The translations under genes and the position numbers were made by a program. A stretch of 42,513 bases of DNA from Candidatus Nomurabacteria bacterium (GTDB taxonomy: Bacteria > Patescibacteriota > Saccharimonadia > Saccharimonadales > Saccharimonadaceae). Below the pieces are notes generated by a model. It did no database searches, was not told the DNA's origin, and saw nothing but the letters and a program-made list of their open reading frames with translations. The number at the start of each line of letters is the position of its first letter. The first letter of the stretch is position 1. Positions 22,625 through 30,883 of the stretch are shown here, piece by piece. The stretch lies in assembly GCA_031278275.1 (NCBI GenBank), contig JAITKW010000066.1, positions 1 through 42,513 on the forward strand. Reading direction: 5' to 3'.

Positions 22625-23208
22625 TTTTGCTCCTTTTTCTGGTTGCTAGTGGTGTGCCATTGGCTTTTGGGAACGAGGCTGTCCAAACCTTTAATAACGG
22701 CATAGGCAATATTGACTTTATTGGTTGAGCCGAGCGATTTGGAAATCAGGTTTTTGATGCCAGTGAGTCCGATAATAGAACGCACCACCCCGCCCGCAAT
22801 CACTCCCGTACCAGGTGCGGCTGGTTTCATCAAAACGACAGCTCCGGTCACTTTTTCTTCCACTTCGTGCGGAATGGTTTCATGATCAATATTGATAGTA
22901 ATCATATTTTTTCGGGCGCGGTCTGTGGCCTTAGTCACCGCGCTGGTCACGTCTTGACCTTTCGCCACGCCAACTCCAACTCGGTTTTTCTTGTTGCCAA
23001 TAGCGACCAAAGCTTTGAACCTAAATCTGCGTCCGCCCTTGACCACGCGCGCCACACGATCAATTGAAATCGTAATTTCTTCAAACTCTTTGGGCGCATC
23101 AGGTTTGCGCTCCATGCGCTTGCCATTGCCTCGCCGATTGGCAAAACGACTGCTGCCGTCAGCGTTAACTATGCGAGGGGCGTTTATTTTTTGAGTATTT
23201 TCTGCCAT
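22621..23208 (-). CDS. rpsE: 30S ribosomal protein S5
   Basis: 195 residues. The double-stranded RNA-binding-like N domain contains RVARVVKGGRRFRFKALVAIGNKKNRVGVGVAKGQDV. The C domain has APGTGVIAGGVVRSIIGLTGI and KSLGSTNKVNIAYAVIKGL. Both termini carry polar extensions. It lies directly after rplR and overlaps rplO with ATGA. S5 contributes to decoding accuracy together with S4 and S12. Confidence 0.98.
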   Translation of the reverse strand: MAENTQKINAPRIVNADGSSRFANRRGNGKRMERKPDAPKEFEEITISIDRVARVVKGGRRFRFKALVAIGNKKNRVGVGVAKGQDVTSAVTKATDRARKNMITINIDHETIPHEVEEKVTGAVVLMKPAAPGTGVIAGGVVRSIIGLTGIKNLISKSLGSTNKVNIAYAVIKGLDSLVPKSQWHTTSNQKKEQK

Positions 23209-23209
23209 A

Positions 23210-23563
23210 TTAAAACTCCAATCCTTCTTTTCTGGCAGCTTCGCTTAAGCTACTTAGCCGACCAGCATATTTTCTGCTATCACGATCCAAAACAACTTTT
23301 AAAATGCCTTTTTTCTTGGCGGTTTTGGCAATTTCTGCGCCAATCACGGCGGCTTTTTCGGTTTTTGTACCGTTCAATTTCTTGCCAACCGTTGTGGCTG
23401 AAGCTAGCGTAATGCGCTTTTTATCATCAATAATTTGAGCATTAACGTGCAAATTGCTAATCTTGACGCTCAAGCGTGGCTGCGCGGAAGTTCCAAAAAC
23501 CTTAGCGCGGACTCGCTTTTTTCTCAAAATCTTATTTCGTTCTTTTCTTATTAACTCACTCAT
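23210..23563 (-). CDS. rplR: 50S ribosomal protein L18
   Basis: 117-residue 5S rRNA-binding protein. The basic N-terminus RNKILRKKRVRAKVFGTSAQPRLSV precedes the core ASATTVGKKLNG and the C-terminal KVVLDRDSRKYAGRLSSLSEAARKEGLEF. It overlaps rplF by 4 nt and is followed at once by rpsE. Confidence 0.98.
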   Translation of the reverse strand: MSELIRKERNKILRKKRVRAKVFGTSAQPRLSVKISNLHVNAQIIDDKKRITLASATTVGKKLNGTKTEKAAVIGAEIAKTAKKKGILKVVLDRDSRKYAGRLSSLSEAARKEGLEF

Positions 23564-24096
23564 TTTTTACCTGCCTTTCCGCTCTTGCGCAAAATCTGTT
23601 CACCTACGTATCTGATACCTTTGCCTTTGTATGGTTCTGGTTTTTTCAAGCTGCGGATTTCGGCGGCAACTTGACCGACTAATTGTTTATCAATCCCAGA
23701 CACAGTTATTTCCATTTTATTGATAGCGAGTTGGACACCAACGGGAGCTTGGTATTTGACGGGGTGCGAAAACCCTAACGCCATTTCAATGGATTGTCCG
23801 CCACCACTCAAACGATACCCCACGCCGCTCAACTCCAGCTTTTTTTCAAAACCTTTCGTAATGCCAGCCACCGCATTGCTAAGCAACGCTCTTTGTAAAC
23901 CATGCTTGGCTTTAGACGAAGCTTCATCGTCATTTCTGGTGACAATGATTTTGTTATCTTCAACTTTGACGTTGATGTTTGGCTGTCTGACGACCGTGAG
24001 TGTTCCCTTGCTCCCAGCCACACTCACTGAGCCATCGCCGACCGTAATTGTCACGCCATTTGGAATTGTAATTGGTAGTTTTCCGATTCGACTCAT
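23560..24096 (-). CDS. rplF: 50S ribosomal protein L6
   Basis: 178 residues with the two related beta-alpha domains of L6. MSRIGKLPITIPNGVTITV opens the protein, GLQRALLSNAVAGITKGFEKKLELSGVGYR joins the domains, and the signature KKPEPYKGKGIRYVGEQILRKSGKAGKK ends it. It binds near the sarcin-ricin loop. AAGGAAAG precedes ATG. Overlap with rplR is 4 nt. Confidence 0.98.
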   Translation of the reverse strand: MSRIGKLPITIPNGVTITVGDGSVSVAGSKGTLTVVRQPNINVKVEDNKIIVTRNDDEASSKAKHGLQRALLSNAVAGITKGFEKKLELSGVGYRLSGGGQSIEMALGFSHPVKYQAPVGVQLAINKMEITVSGIDKQLVGQVAAEIRSLKKPEPYKGKGIRYVGEQILRKSGKAGKK

Positions 24097-24108
24097 GCTT
24101 TCCTTTCC

Positions 24109-24510
24109 TTAATAAACCTTTACTAATAATTCGCCGCCCAAACGCATTTTCTTGGCTTCATTGCCACTCATAATGCCTTTGGAAGTACTAATCAAAACTA
24201 TACCGCGACCCGATTTCACGCGTGGGATTTTATCCGCTCCGACATACACCCGCCGACCAGGACGGCTAACTTTGCTGATTTCATTGATGGCGGCGTTTTT
24301 GTCCGCCTTGTTGATGACGACATGCAAAATATTGCGTGGCAATGCTTCTTCAATATTGACCGCCTCCAAATAATTGGCTTTTCGCAGTTCATCAGCAACG
24401 GCTTTTTTCAATTTGGAGGTTGGAACGCGGATTTCGTTCTTGCCAACCATAATAGCGTTACGAATTCTTGTGATTAAATCTGCGACTGTATCTGAACTTT
24501 GTAATGACAT
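24109..24510 (-). CDS. rpsH: 30S ribosomal protein S8
   Basis: 133 residues from ATG 24510, chosen because GGAGAAAGGAAAG ends 3 nt upstream and MSLQSSDTVADLITRIRNA is the normal family start; an in-frame extension to 24531 is not needed. VPTSKLKKAVADELRKANYL and the C-terminal GRGIVLISTSKGIMSGNEAKK are conserved. In E. coli S8 represses the spc operon at the rplE start; no such hairpin was recognised here. Confidence 0.97.
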   Translation of the reverse strand: MSLQSSDTVADLITRIRNAIMVGKNEIRVPTSKLKKAVADELRKANYLEAVNIEEALPRNILHVVINKADKNAAINEISKVSRPGRRVYVGADKIPRVKSGRGIVLISTSKGIMSGNEAKKMRLGGELLVKVY

Positions 24511-24524
24511 ATCTTTCCTTTCTC

Positions 24525-24794
24525 CTACCAACTACTCTTTATTACGCCCGGTATTTCGCCACGGCTGGCTTTTTCGCGGAAATTGATTCTATCCAAGCCA
24601 AAACGGCGCATATATGCCCGCGGTCTGCCGGTCAATAAATCACGGTTTTTGCGTCTGGTGGGTGAAGAATTGCGGGGCAATTTTTGCAAACTTTCTTGGT
24701 CGCCGGCGGCTTTTAATTCAGCGCGCTTGGCTGCATATTGTTCAAACATTTTCTGTCTTTTTTGATCTTTTAATACAATTGATTTTTTCGCCAT
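24525..24794 (-). CDS. rpsN: 30S ribosomal protein S14 (zinc-less form)
   Basis: 89 residues, the longer cysteine-free type. MAKKSIVLKDQKRQKMFEQYAAKRAELKA is followed by LPRNSSPTRRKNRDLLTGRPRAYMRRFGLDRINFREKASRGEIPGV. The CxxC-x12-CxxC of zinc S14 is absent (RNSSPTRRKNRD where Cys could lie). It sits between rplE and rpsH, the standard spc position. Confidence 0.98.
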   Translation of the reverse strand: MAKKSIVLKDQKRQKMFEQYAAKRAELKAAGDQESLQKLPRNSSPTRRKNRDLLTGRPRAYMRRFGLDRINFREKASRGEIPGVIKSSW

Positions 24795-24796
24795 AA

Positions 24797-25378
24797 CTAT
24801 TCCCCCTCACCTTTCAATTCTTTTTCAAACGGCATGCCAAACGCTTCAAGCAATGCCTTGCTTTTGGTCAAGTTGCCGTTTTTTATCACAAATGTTACTT
24901 CCAACCCATGCAAAACTTGGGCATCTTCAAAGGAAATTTCTTGAAAAATGGTTTGCTCTTTGATACCCAAATTATAATTGCCTTGCCCATCAAAAGCGTT
25001 CAAAGAAACCCCGTGAAAATCACGTGTATGTGGCAAAGCCACGTTAATTAAGCGATCCAAAAATTCATACATTTTGTCGTTACGAAGTGTTGTCGTGTAA
25101 CCAATTGCGCCGCCTTGACCCTTACGAATTTTGAAAGTGGCGATTGACTTTTTCGCCAGCCGTATGGTTGTGGCTTGCCCCGTGATTTTTTCAAGCGTGT
25201 TTTTGACGGTTTCCAAATATTTTTTGTCGTCTTTTTTCTTGCCCACGCCAGAACTAACCACGATTTTTTGCAAACTGGGTACTTCCATAATATTTTTCAG
25301 TTGCAACGTTTTTTTCAAATCAGCTTTCAGTTTGTCGCAAAAAAGTTTTTTCAATCTTGGAGTATGAGTTTTGTTCAT
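24797..25378 (-). CDS. rplE: 50S ribosomal protein L5
   Basis: 193-residue 5S rRNA-binding protein contacting P-site tRNA. Conserved parts are MEVPSLQKIVVSSGVGKKKDD, the TGQATTIRLAKKSIATFKIRKGQGGAIGYTTTLR loop region and RDFHGVSLNAFDGQGNYNLGIKEQTIF. A C-terminal tail ending LKGEGE exceeds the usual length slightly. It overlaps rplX by 4 nt. Confidence 0.98.
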   Translation of the reverse strand: MNKTHTPRLKKLFCDKLKADLKKTLQLKNIMEVPSLQKIVVSSGVGKKKDDKKYLETVKNTLEKITGQATTIRLAKKSIATFKIRKGQGGAIGYTTTLRNDKMYEFLDRLINVALPHTRDFHGVSLNAFDGQGNYNLGIKEQTIFQEISFEDAQVLHGLEVTFVIKNGNLTKSKALLEAFGMPFEKELKGEGE

Positions 25379-25692
25379 TTTGTAATCTCCTTGTTGTTAT
25401 AATTTTTGGCAATCCGGACAGTTTTATGGTCTTTTTTGACGTAACCCACACGGCTGGTTTTATTGGTTTTTTCGTCAACCACCAGCGCCAACTTGGATAA
25501 ATCAATCCCCAAATGTACTTCCTTTTTGCCACCCTTGTTGAAACGGCTGGGCTTGACGTGTCGTTCGCGCACGCCGATACCATCAAGCAAAGCTACGTTC
25601 GCTTTTGGCAAAACTTTGAGTACTTTTTTGACTTCGCCTTTACTGCTACCACTAATAACTTTGACTAAGTCGCCAGTTTTTATTCTACGCAT
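25375..25692 (-). CDS. rplX: 50S ribosomal protein L24
   Basis: 105 residues from ATG 25692, one base after the rplN stop. A longer in-frame reading inside rplN is rejected because MRRIKTGDLVKVISGSSKGEVKKVL is the normal L24 start with its KOW motif. DGIGVRERHVKPSRFNKGGKKEVHLGIDLSKLALV follows. L24 initiates 50S assembly. It overlaps rplE by 4 nt. Confidence 0.97.
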   Translation of the reverse strand: MRRIKTGDLVKVISGSSKGEVKKVLKVLPKANVALLDGIGVRERHVKPSRFNKGGKKEVHLGIDLSKLALVVDEKTNKTSRVGYVKKDHKTVRIAKNYNNKEITK

Positions 25693-25693
25693 T

Positions 25694-26062
25694 TTATAGT
25701 ACCTCCGGCGCAAGGCTGATAATTTTAGTATAACCCAGTTCACGTAGTTCACGCGGAATCGGCCCAAACACGCGCGTGGCACGCGGAGTTTTATCCTCAT
25801 TGACCAACACCGCTGCATTATCATCAAAGCAAATCGTGGAACCGTCTTTGCGGCGAATTTGGTTTCTGGTGCGGACAATCACCGCTCTTACTACTGCCTT
25901 TTTCTTGATTGCACCGGTCGGGGAAGCTTCTTTGACGGACGCAACCACCACATCGCCCACGTAAGCATAGTGCCTTCTGGTGCCACCAAGTATACGAATT
26001 ACTCCCAGTTCCTTAGCACCGCTGTTGTCGGCAACTTTTAATTTAGTCATTTCCTGAATCAT
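25694..26062 (-). CDS. rplN: 50S ribosomal protein L14
   Basis: 122 residues. The start MIQEMTKLKVADNSGAKEL, the middle YVGDVVVASVKEASPTGAIKKKAVVRAVIVRT and the end RVFGPIPRELRELGYTKIISLAPEVL are all standard. It overlaps rpsQ by 4 nt. Confidence 0.98.
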   Translation of the reverse strand: MIQEMTKLKVADNSGAKELGVIRILGGTRRHYAYVGDVVVASVKEASPTGAIKKKAVVRAVIVRTRNQIRRKDGSTICFDDNAAVLVNEDKTPRATRVFGPIPRELRELGYTKIISLAPEVL

Positions 26063-26346
26063 ACAGTTTCTCCTTGTGCGGTATCATCTTTAAGCTCAAT
26101 CGTGCCGACCGTTTTTTCCAAAACTTTTTCCAATTTCCAAGTTTTGGTTTTGGAAATGGGGCGAGATTCTACAATCAAAACCGTGTCCCCAACTCGCGCC
26201 ACATTTTTCTCGTCATGGGCGGTATATTTCCGAGTCACAGAATATTGCTTTCTGTAAAGCGGGTGAGTTTCACGGCTGGTTACAGAAACCGTAATCGTCT
26301 TGTCACGTTTGTCAGACTTCACCACGCCAGTTAATGTCCTTGCCAT
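26059..26346 (-). CDS. rpsQ: 30S ribosomal protein S17
   Basis: 95-residue OB-fold protein binding 16S rRNA. It has RTLTGVVKSDKRDKTITVSVTSRETHPLYRKQYSVTRKYTAHDE and VGDTVLIVESRPISKTKTWKLEKVLEK, with a short acidic tail. It follows rpmC by one base and overlaps rplN by 4 nt. Confidence 0.98.
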   Translation of the reverse strand: MARTLTGVVKSDKRDKTITVSVTSRETHPLYRKQYSVTRKYTAHDEKNVARVGDTVLIVESRPISKTKTWKLEKVLEKTVGTIELKDDTAQGETV

Positions 26347-26347
26347 A

Positions 26348-26536
26348 TTATTTTCCTTCCTTTACTTTTTCTCCACTAGCAATCTTCGTACAAATCCGCG
26401 CAATATCCTTTTTGATACTCTTAATTATGTGCGGGTTTGCCAATTCTTCGGAATACAATCGCTTTTTGGCATCAATATATTCTGCTTTTTTGACCAGTAA
26501 TTGCTCTTGCAGGGTCAATGTTTTTTCTTCCGCCAT
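26348..26536 (-). CDS. rpmC: 50S ribosomal protein L29
   Basis: 62-residue two-helix protein near the peptide exit tunnel. LQEQLLVKKAEYIDAKKRLYSEELANPHIIKSIKKDIARICTKI matches the L29 helical pattern, in which the family RF(Q)xA segment is degenerate. It starts directly after rplP and precedes rpsQ, the expected order. Confidence 0.93.
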   Translation of the reverse strand: MAEEKTLTLQEQLLVKKAEYIDAKKRLYSEELANPHIIKSIKKDIARICTKIASGEKVKEGK

Positions 26537-26956
26537 CTAAAACTCCTCTCTTTTCAAAAACTTAGTGCGGACTGGCAGTTTATGCCCCGCCAACCTCAGC
26601 GCCTCACGCGCTTGCTCTTCTGTCACGTCTGCCAACTCAAACATCACGGTTCCCGCCTTAACTTTTGCAACATAAAACGCCGGATCGCCCTTGCCGCTAC
26701 CCATTTTGACATCAAGCGGTTTTTTGGTCACGGGAGTGTGCGGGAAAATCCTAATCCAGATTTTGCCACCGCGCTTGATATAGCGTGTCATGGTTTGGCG
26801 GGCGGCTTCAATTTGGCGACTATTGACACGTTCGTTGTCCAAACTCATCAAGCCGTAATTACCAAAGGCGACCGTATTACACCTAGACGCAATGCCGCCG
26901 TTTTTGCCTTTACGTACTTTGCGGTGCTTTTGCTTTTTTGGAACAAGTATCGCCAT
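26537..26956 (-). CDS. rplP: 50S ribosomal protein L16
   Basis: 139-residue protein contacting A-site tRNA. MAILVPKKQKHRKVRKGKNGGIASR opens it. ARQTMTRYIKRGGKIWIRIFPHTPVTKKPLDVKMGSGKGDPAFYVAKVKAG is the core, and the C-terminal ALRLAGHKLPVRTKFLKREEF is normal. It follows rpsC by 2 nt. Confidence 0.98.
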   Translation of the reverse strand: MAILVPKKQKHRKVRKGKNGGIASRCNTVAFGNYGLMSLDNERVNSRQIEAARQTMTRYIKRGGKIWIRIFPHTPVTKKPLDVKMGSGKGDPAFYVAKVKAGTVMFELADVTEEQAREALRLAGHKLPVRTKFLKREEF

Positions 26957-26958
26957 AA

Positions 26959-27588
26959 TTAACCTTTCTCCCCTTTATAAATCCAAACCTTAACCCCGAT
27001 AATGCCAGCGATGGTTTGGGCGCGTGCCACATGAAAATCCACGTCTGCCCTGATGGTGTGCAAAGGCACCGAACCTTCAATGACTTTTTCGCGGCGACTC
27101 ATTTCAGCACCGTTCAAGCGTCCTGCGACTTCAATGCGAATTCCTTTAGCGCCAGCCGACATGGTGCCGCTAGCTGCCATCTTGATGGCACGGCGGAAGT
27201 TCATGCGTTTTTCAAGTTGGTGCGCGATATTTTCGGCTACTAACTTGGCGGACATTTCCGGTTTTTTGACTTCTTCAATATTGATTCTGGCGGGCACTTC
27301 GGAGATTTTTTCAATTTCAGCTTTGAGTTCGTTAACTCCAGCTCCGCCCTTGCCAATCACCGCGCCAGCTTTGCTGGTCAAGATGGTGACGGTTATTAGA
27401 TTGGGCGACCGTTCAATTTGAACTTTAGCAATGGTGGGGCGTGTCTTAAACTTTTCCTCAATCATATTGCGAATGTTGATGTCGTTGATTAACCAGTCGC
27501 GATAATTGATTTTTTTGGCAAACCATCTTGAAGTCCAACCTTTAGTTACTTGCAGCCGAAAACTGCGTGGATCAACTTTTTGTCCCAT
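26959..27588 (-). CDS. rpsC: 30S ribosomal protein S3
   Basis: 209 residues. The N domain begins MGQKVDPRSFRLQVTKGWTSRWFAKKINY. The KH domain includes TILTSKAGAVIGKGGAGVNELKAEIEKI, and the C domain SGTMSAGAKGIRIEVAGRLNGAEMSRREKVIEGSVPLHTIRADVDF. It ends early after GVKVWIYKGEKG, without the longer tail many species have. Start and rplV stop overlap in TAATG. Confidence 0.98.
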   Translation of the reverse strand: MGQKVDPRSFRLQVTKGWTSRWFAKKINYRDWLINDINIRNMIEEKFKTRPTIAKVQIERSPNLITVTILTSKAGAVIGKGGAGVNELKAEIEKISEVPARINIEEVKKPEMSAKLVAENIAHQLEKRMNFRRAIKMAASGTMSAGAKGIRIEVAGRLNGAEMSRREKVIEGSVPLHTIRADVDFHVARAQTIAGIIGVKVWIYKGEKG

Positions 27589-27995
27589 TACTTATTCTCC
27601 TTATCAGCTTTTTGCGCTTTAACTTGCGGGGTGGGTTTTTTGACTTTCTTCATACCGGCGACTTCCACAAGGATATTACTGGAAACTTTCTCAAATGGCA
27701 AAGCACGCCCGCGTGATGCGGGTTTGTAGCGGCGCATTCGGGTTCCGGTGGTTACTGAAATCTTGGAAAGTATAATTGAAGTTGAGTCAATACTGCCTTT
27801 TTCCAACAGATTAGCTTTGGCACTTTCAATTGCTTTTTTGACGGGTTGTGCGGCGTGACGTGGGGTGTTTTCCAAAATGATAATTGCGTCCGCCACTGTC
27901 CGGTTACGCACCAGACTAGCCACGATAGCAGCTTTACGTGGTGCTTCCGCTACGCCTTTGATAACCGCTACAGCTTTAAGATAATCCTCAGTCAT
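27588..27995 (-). CDS. rplV: 50S ribosomal protein L22
   Basis: 135 residues from ATG 27995, which overlaps the rpsS stop in TGATG; a GTG just before it is less likely. KAVAVIKGVAEAPRKAAIVASLVRNRTVADAIIILENTPRHAAQPVKKAIESA is the globular part. TTGTRMRRYKPASRGRALPFEKVSSNILVEV is the exit-tunnel loop. A Lys/Pro-rich tail of about 22 residues follows. Confidence 0.97.
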   Translation of the reverse strand: MTEDYLKAVAVIKGVAEAPRKAAIVASLVRNRTVADAIIILENTPRHAAQPVKKAIESAKANLLEKGSIDSTSIILSKISVTTGTRMRRYKPASRGRALPFEKVSSNILVEVAGMKKVKKPTPQVKAQKADKENK

Positions 27996-28288
27996 CACTT
28001 GGCTCCTTTCGCACTGGCAGCTAACATCGCTTTTTTACCACCATGTTTTCTGAACTTGCGGGTTGGTGAGAACTCACCTAATTTATGACCTACCATGTTT
28101 TCCGAGATATAGACCGGAACGTGGGTTTTGCCGTTATGTACGGCGATGGTGCGCCCAACCATCTCTGGTGAAATGCTGGAAGCCCTAGCCCAAGTTTTGA
28201 TAATCGTGCGATCTTCGGCTGACAACCTTGACACTTTGCGCGCTAATTTGAAATCCACAAATGGCCCTTTTTTCAGCGATCTACTCAT
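27995..28288 (-). CDS. rpsS: 30S ribosomal protein S19
   Basis: 97 residues. MSRSLKKGPFVDFKLARKV begins it. IIKTWARASSISPEMVGRTIAVHNGKTHVPVYISENMVGHKLGEFSPTRKFRKHGGKK is the signature core. It overlaps rplB by 4 nt and rplV by 1 nt. Confidence 0.98.
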   Translation of the reverse strand: MSRSLKKGPFVDFKLARKVSRLSAEDRTIIKTWARASSISPEMVGRTIAVHNGKTHVPVYISENMVGHKLGEFSPTRKFRKHGGKKAMLAASAKGAK

Positions 28289-29127
28289 TTTTTACTCCTT
28301 TTTTGGTTATGGCGGCTAGCGATAATCATATTGTTAGTACTTTTTCTGGTACGGGTGCGGTAGCCAAGCGTCAATTGCCCCCAAGGCGTACGCGGAGCGC
28401 GCCCAGTGCCGTGCCGCCCACCATCGCCACCACCGTGCGGGTGATCTGTGGCATTTTGCACCACGCCACGCACAGTCGGGCGAATACCCTTGCGGCGGAT
28501 ACGACCAGCTGAACCATACTTGATGTTTTGGTGTTGCAGATTACCAACTACACCAATGGAAGCGAAAGACTTGACTGGGACTTTGCGGACTTCGCCTGAC
28601 GGCATTTTGATGGAAGCGTAATCGCCCTCTTTCGCCATCAATTGGGCGGACGTTCCAGCGGCTCGCACCAATTGCGCGCCACGATTTGGCGTTAATTCAA
28701 TCGCATAAATCCGTGTGCCAATAGGGATATTTTCAATAGGCAAGCGTGAACTTTCCTCAACTTCTGCGTTTTCGCCAACCACGACTTTGCTACCTTTTTT
28801 CATGGCGGTATCGGCTAAAATGTAATGATACGTCCCGTTTTGGTCCTTAACTCGTGCGATACGAGCAGAGCGGTTCGGGTCGTACTCAATCTCCTCAACG
28901 GTGAGGGTCAAGTTCTTGGGAAGGTGGTGATTGACTAACCGATAATGGCGCTTGACTCCGCTACCACGATGACGAACGGTAATTTTTCCGGAGTTATTGC
29001 GTCCAGCGGTTTGTTTTTTGCGCTTTAGCAGACTTTTCAAGGGTTTTTTGGTGGTAATTTCGGAATAATCGGCGGAAGTCATTTGTCTGCGCGCTGGAGT
29101 GGTGGGATTGTATTGTTTGATACTCAT
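28285..29127 (-). CDS. rplB: 50S ribosomal protein L2
   Basis: 280-residue core protein needed for subunit joining and peptidyl transfer. It has KKQTAGRNNSGKITVRHRGSGVKRHYRLV, IENIPIGTRIYAIELTPNRGAQLVRAAGTSAQLMAKEGDYA, and the C-terminal NATDHPHGGGDGGRHG segment with its functional His. It overlaps rplW by 1 nt and rpsS by 4 nt. Confidence 0.98.
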   Translation of the reverse strand: MSIKQYNPTTPARRQMTSADYSEITTKKPLKSLLKRKKQTAGRNNSGKITVRHRGSGVKRHYRLVNHHLPKNLTLTVEEIEYDPNRSARIARVKDQNGTYHYILADTAMKKGSKVVVGENAEVEESSRLPIENIPIGTRIYAIELTPNRGAQLVRAAGTSAQLMAKEGDYASIKMPSGEVRKVPVKSFASIGVVGNLQHQNIKYGSAGRIRRKGIRPTVRGVVQNATDHPHGGGDGGRHGTGRAPRTPWGQLTLGYRTRTRKSTNNMIIASRHNQKRSKK

Positions 29128-29540
29128 TATTTATCTCCTCGTCTGCCAGTGCGGCGTTTAGCGAACAAGCCCGCTTTCTTGGACTCTTCTGGCTTTGTGG
29201 TGTCAGCCTTAATTTTGGTAACGGTCTCTTCTTTTTTGGACTCATCGGTTTGCTCTTTGTCAAAAATCTTAATTGAATCGCCTTGTTTTAGCGTCACATA
29301 AGCCAAGCGTTTGTCTTTCCTGAACGTGGTACCTGGGTAGCGGTTTTTGCCTCTGGAGAACCTTGTGGGTTTACCCTTTCGTACTAGCACTTGGACGTTG
29401 GTCACCGTGACCTTAAACTGCTCTTCAACCGCCTGTTTGACGGCTTGTTTGGAAGCCCCGATTGGCACATTAAATGAATATTTATTTTGGGCGGAAACAA
29501 AAACAGCTTTTTCGTTCACGCGCGGGATTACTAATATCAT
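29127..29540 (-). CDS. rplW: 50S ribosomal protein L23 with charged C-terminal tail
   Basis: The L23 core (residues 1-92; VNEKAVFVSAQNKYSFNVPIGASKQAVKQAVEEQFKVTVTNVQVL) is followed by about 45 residues rich in Lys, Glu and Thr (from FDKEQTDESKKEETVTKIKA to GRRGDK). The usual length is about 95-100, here 137. L23 lies at the tunnel exit and docks trigger factor and SRP, so the tail may project near nascent chains; that is inference. It overlaps rplD by 4 nt. Confidence 0.96.
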   Translation of the reverse strand: MILVIPRVNEKAVFVSAQNKYSFNVPIGASKQAVKQAVEEQFKVTVTNVQVLVRKGKPTRFSRGKNRYPGTTFRKDKRLAYVTLKQGDSIKIFDKEQTDESKKEETVTKIKADTTKPEESKKAGLFAKRRTGRRGDK

Positions 29541-30169
29541 TTATCCTCCTTTACGTCTAGCCATGCCTCAATCAACGGCAAGGCAGATTTGGTGATAATC
29601 ACAGCGTCCGCATTCAAGATGTCAAAAACGTTCAGATAAGTTGGGCGCGTAATTTTCAATTCTGAGATGTTGCGTGTGGCGCGCAAAACTAAGTCGTTTT
29701 TTTCAGGCACAACCAACAAGGCGTGGCAGTCACGCGATGATGGTTTATAGCCAGCGGTCTTGATCAAGTCGTCACGATAAGCATAAGTTTCTTTGACTTT
29801 GCCTTCTTTAGGGGTGAAATCGGCACCAATATAGATTTTCTTGGCTTGGTTGGCCAATGATAAAGCTTGCGCCACCGCTGTGCGTTTCATGTTCTTGGTT
29901 AAGGTGGTTTTGAAGTTTTGTTCGCCAGTCGGGCCAAACGCCACGCCACCGTGTCTCCAAATTGGGTTGCGCGTGGAGCCGAACCGTGCTCGCCCTGTGC
30001 CTTTTTGTCGCCAAGGTTTTTTGCCGCCGCCACGCACTTCGCCACGTTTCAAAGTTTTCGCCGAAGCTGTGCGCGAATTGGCGAGATAAGCCGTGTAAGC
30101 TAATTTTAATAGTTCATGGTTCTTGACTTTTATGTCAAAGATGTTTTGGTTTAGTTTTACTTCCGCCAT
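29537..30169 (-). CDS. rplD: 50S ribosomal protein L4
   Basis: 210 residues. The exit-tunnel loop includes RTASAKTLKRGEVRGGGKKPWRQKGTGRARFGSTRNPIWRHGGVAFGPTGEQNF, and the globular part LKITRPTYLNVFDILNADAVIITKSALPLIEAWL. It lies one base after rplC and overlaps rplW by 4 nt. L4 autoregulates the S10 operon in E. coli. Confidence 0.98.
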   Translation of the reverse strand: MAEVKLNQNIFDIKVKNHELLKLAYTAYLANSRTASAKTLKRGEVRGGGKKPWRQKGTGRARFGSTRNPIWRHGGVAFGPTGEQNFKTTLTKNMKRTAVAQALSLANQAKKIYIGADFTPKEGKVKETYAYRDDLIKTAGYKPSSRDCHALLVVPEKNDLVLRATRNISELKITRPTYLNVFDILNADAVIITKSALPLIEAWLDVKEDK

Positions 30170-30170
30170 T

Positions 30171-30782
30171 TTATTTCTCCCCTCGCAAGGTGATTAAGCC
30201 TTTGCGCGGACCCGGAACTGCGCCTTTGAGTCCAATCAAATTACGTTCCACGTCAATAAATGACACGATTAAGTTTTTGATTGTTACGCGGTCGTGCCCC
30301 ATGCGTCCAGGCATTTTTTTTCCTTTGAAAACTTTTTGCGGATACATTGAGCCAATTGAACCGACCCTGCGAATGTTACCCTTGAAACCGTGTGTATTGC
30401 GACTTTCGGCGAAATTGTGTCGCTTAATTGTACCGGCAAACCCTTTGCCTTTGGACGTGCCAGTTGCCTCAATTTTATCGCCCAAAACAAAATCAGCCAC
30501 ACTTGTTGTGTCGCCGATTTTAACTTCTGGAAGTGTGGCAAAATCAAACTCCCGAATATATTTTGGTGTGATATTCACGGGCTTGACGTGTCCCATGGTG
30601 GCCTTGCTCAAGTTCTTACCCAAACCAAAACCAACTTGCACAGCATTATAACCGTCAGTTTCAACAGTTTTAACCTGAGTGACCGTGCAAGGGCCGGCTT
30701 GAATGAGCGTAATCGGAATTACCATTCCATCTTTGCCGATGATTTGAGTCATACCAATCTTGGTGCCTAAGATGACTTTCAT
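30171..30782 (-). CDS. rplC: 50S ribosomal protein L3
   Basis: 203 residues from ATG 30782, preceded by GGAAAGGAAAAG; an in-frame extension to 30842 lies inside a structured leader and is rejected. MKVILGTKIGMTQIIGKDG begins it. KGKGFAGTIKRHNFAESRNTHGFKGNIRRVGSIGSMYPQKVFKGKKMPGRMGHDRVTI is the conserved core. It has a strong promoter of its own behind rpsJ. Confidence 0.98.
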   Translation of the reverse strand: MKVILGTKIGMTQIIGKDGMVIPITLIQAGPCTVTQVKTVETDGYNAVQVGFGLGKNLSKATMGHVKPVNITPKYIREFDFATLPEVKIGDTTSVADFVLGDKIEATGTSKGKGFAGTIKRHNFAESRNTHGFKGNIRRVGSIGSMYPQKVFKGKKMPGRMGHDRVTIKNLIVSFIDVERNLIGLKGAVPGPRKGLITLRGEK

Positions 30783-30805
30783 CTTTTCCTTTCCCATTAA
30801 ATACG

Positions 30806-30853
30806 CTAGACTCTTAGGCAGTTTCTCTTGCAAGACTTGCACTTTGCGTCTAG
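30806..30853 (-). promoter_or_regulatory. Structured rplC leader
   Basis: CTAGAC (30806-30811) pairs with GTCTAG (30848-30853), enclosing TGCAAG/CTTGCA. It lies between the rplC promoter and its Shine-Dalgarno site, where an autoregulatory RNA of the L3/L4 operon could be. This is inference from pairing only. Confidence 0.4.
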
Positions 30854-30883
30854 GTGTGGCTTTTATTTATAAAATACTTCGGT

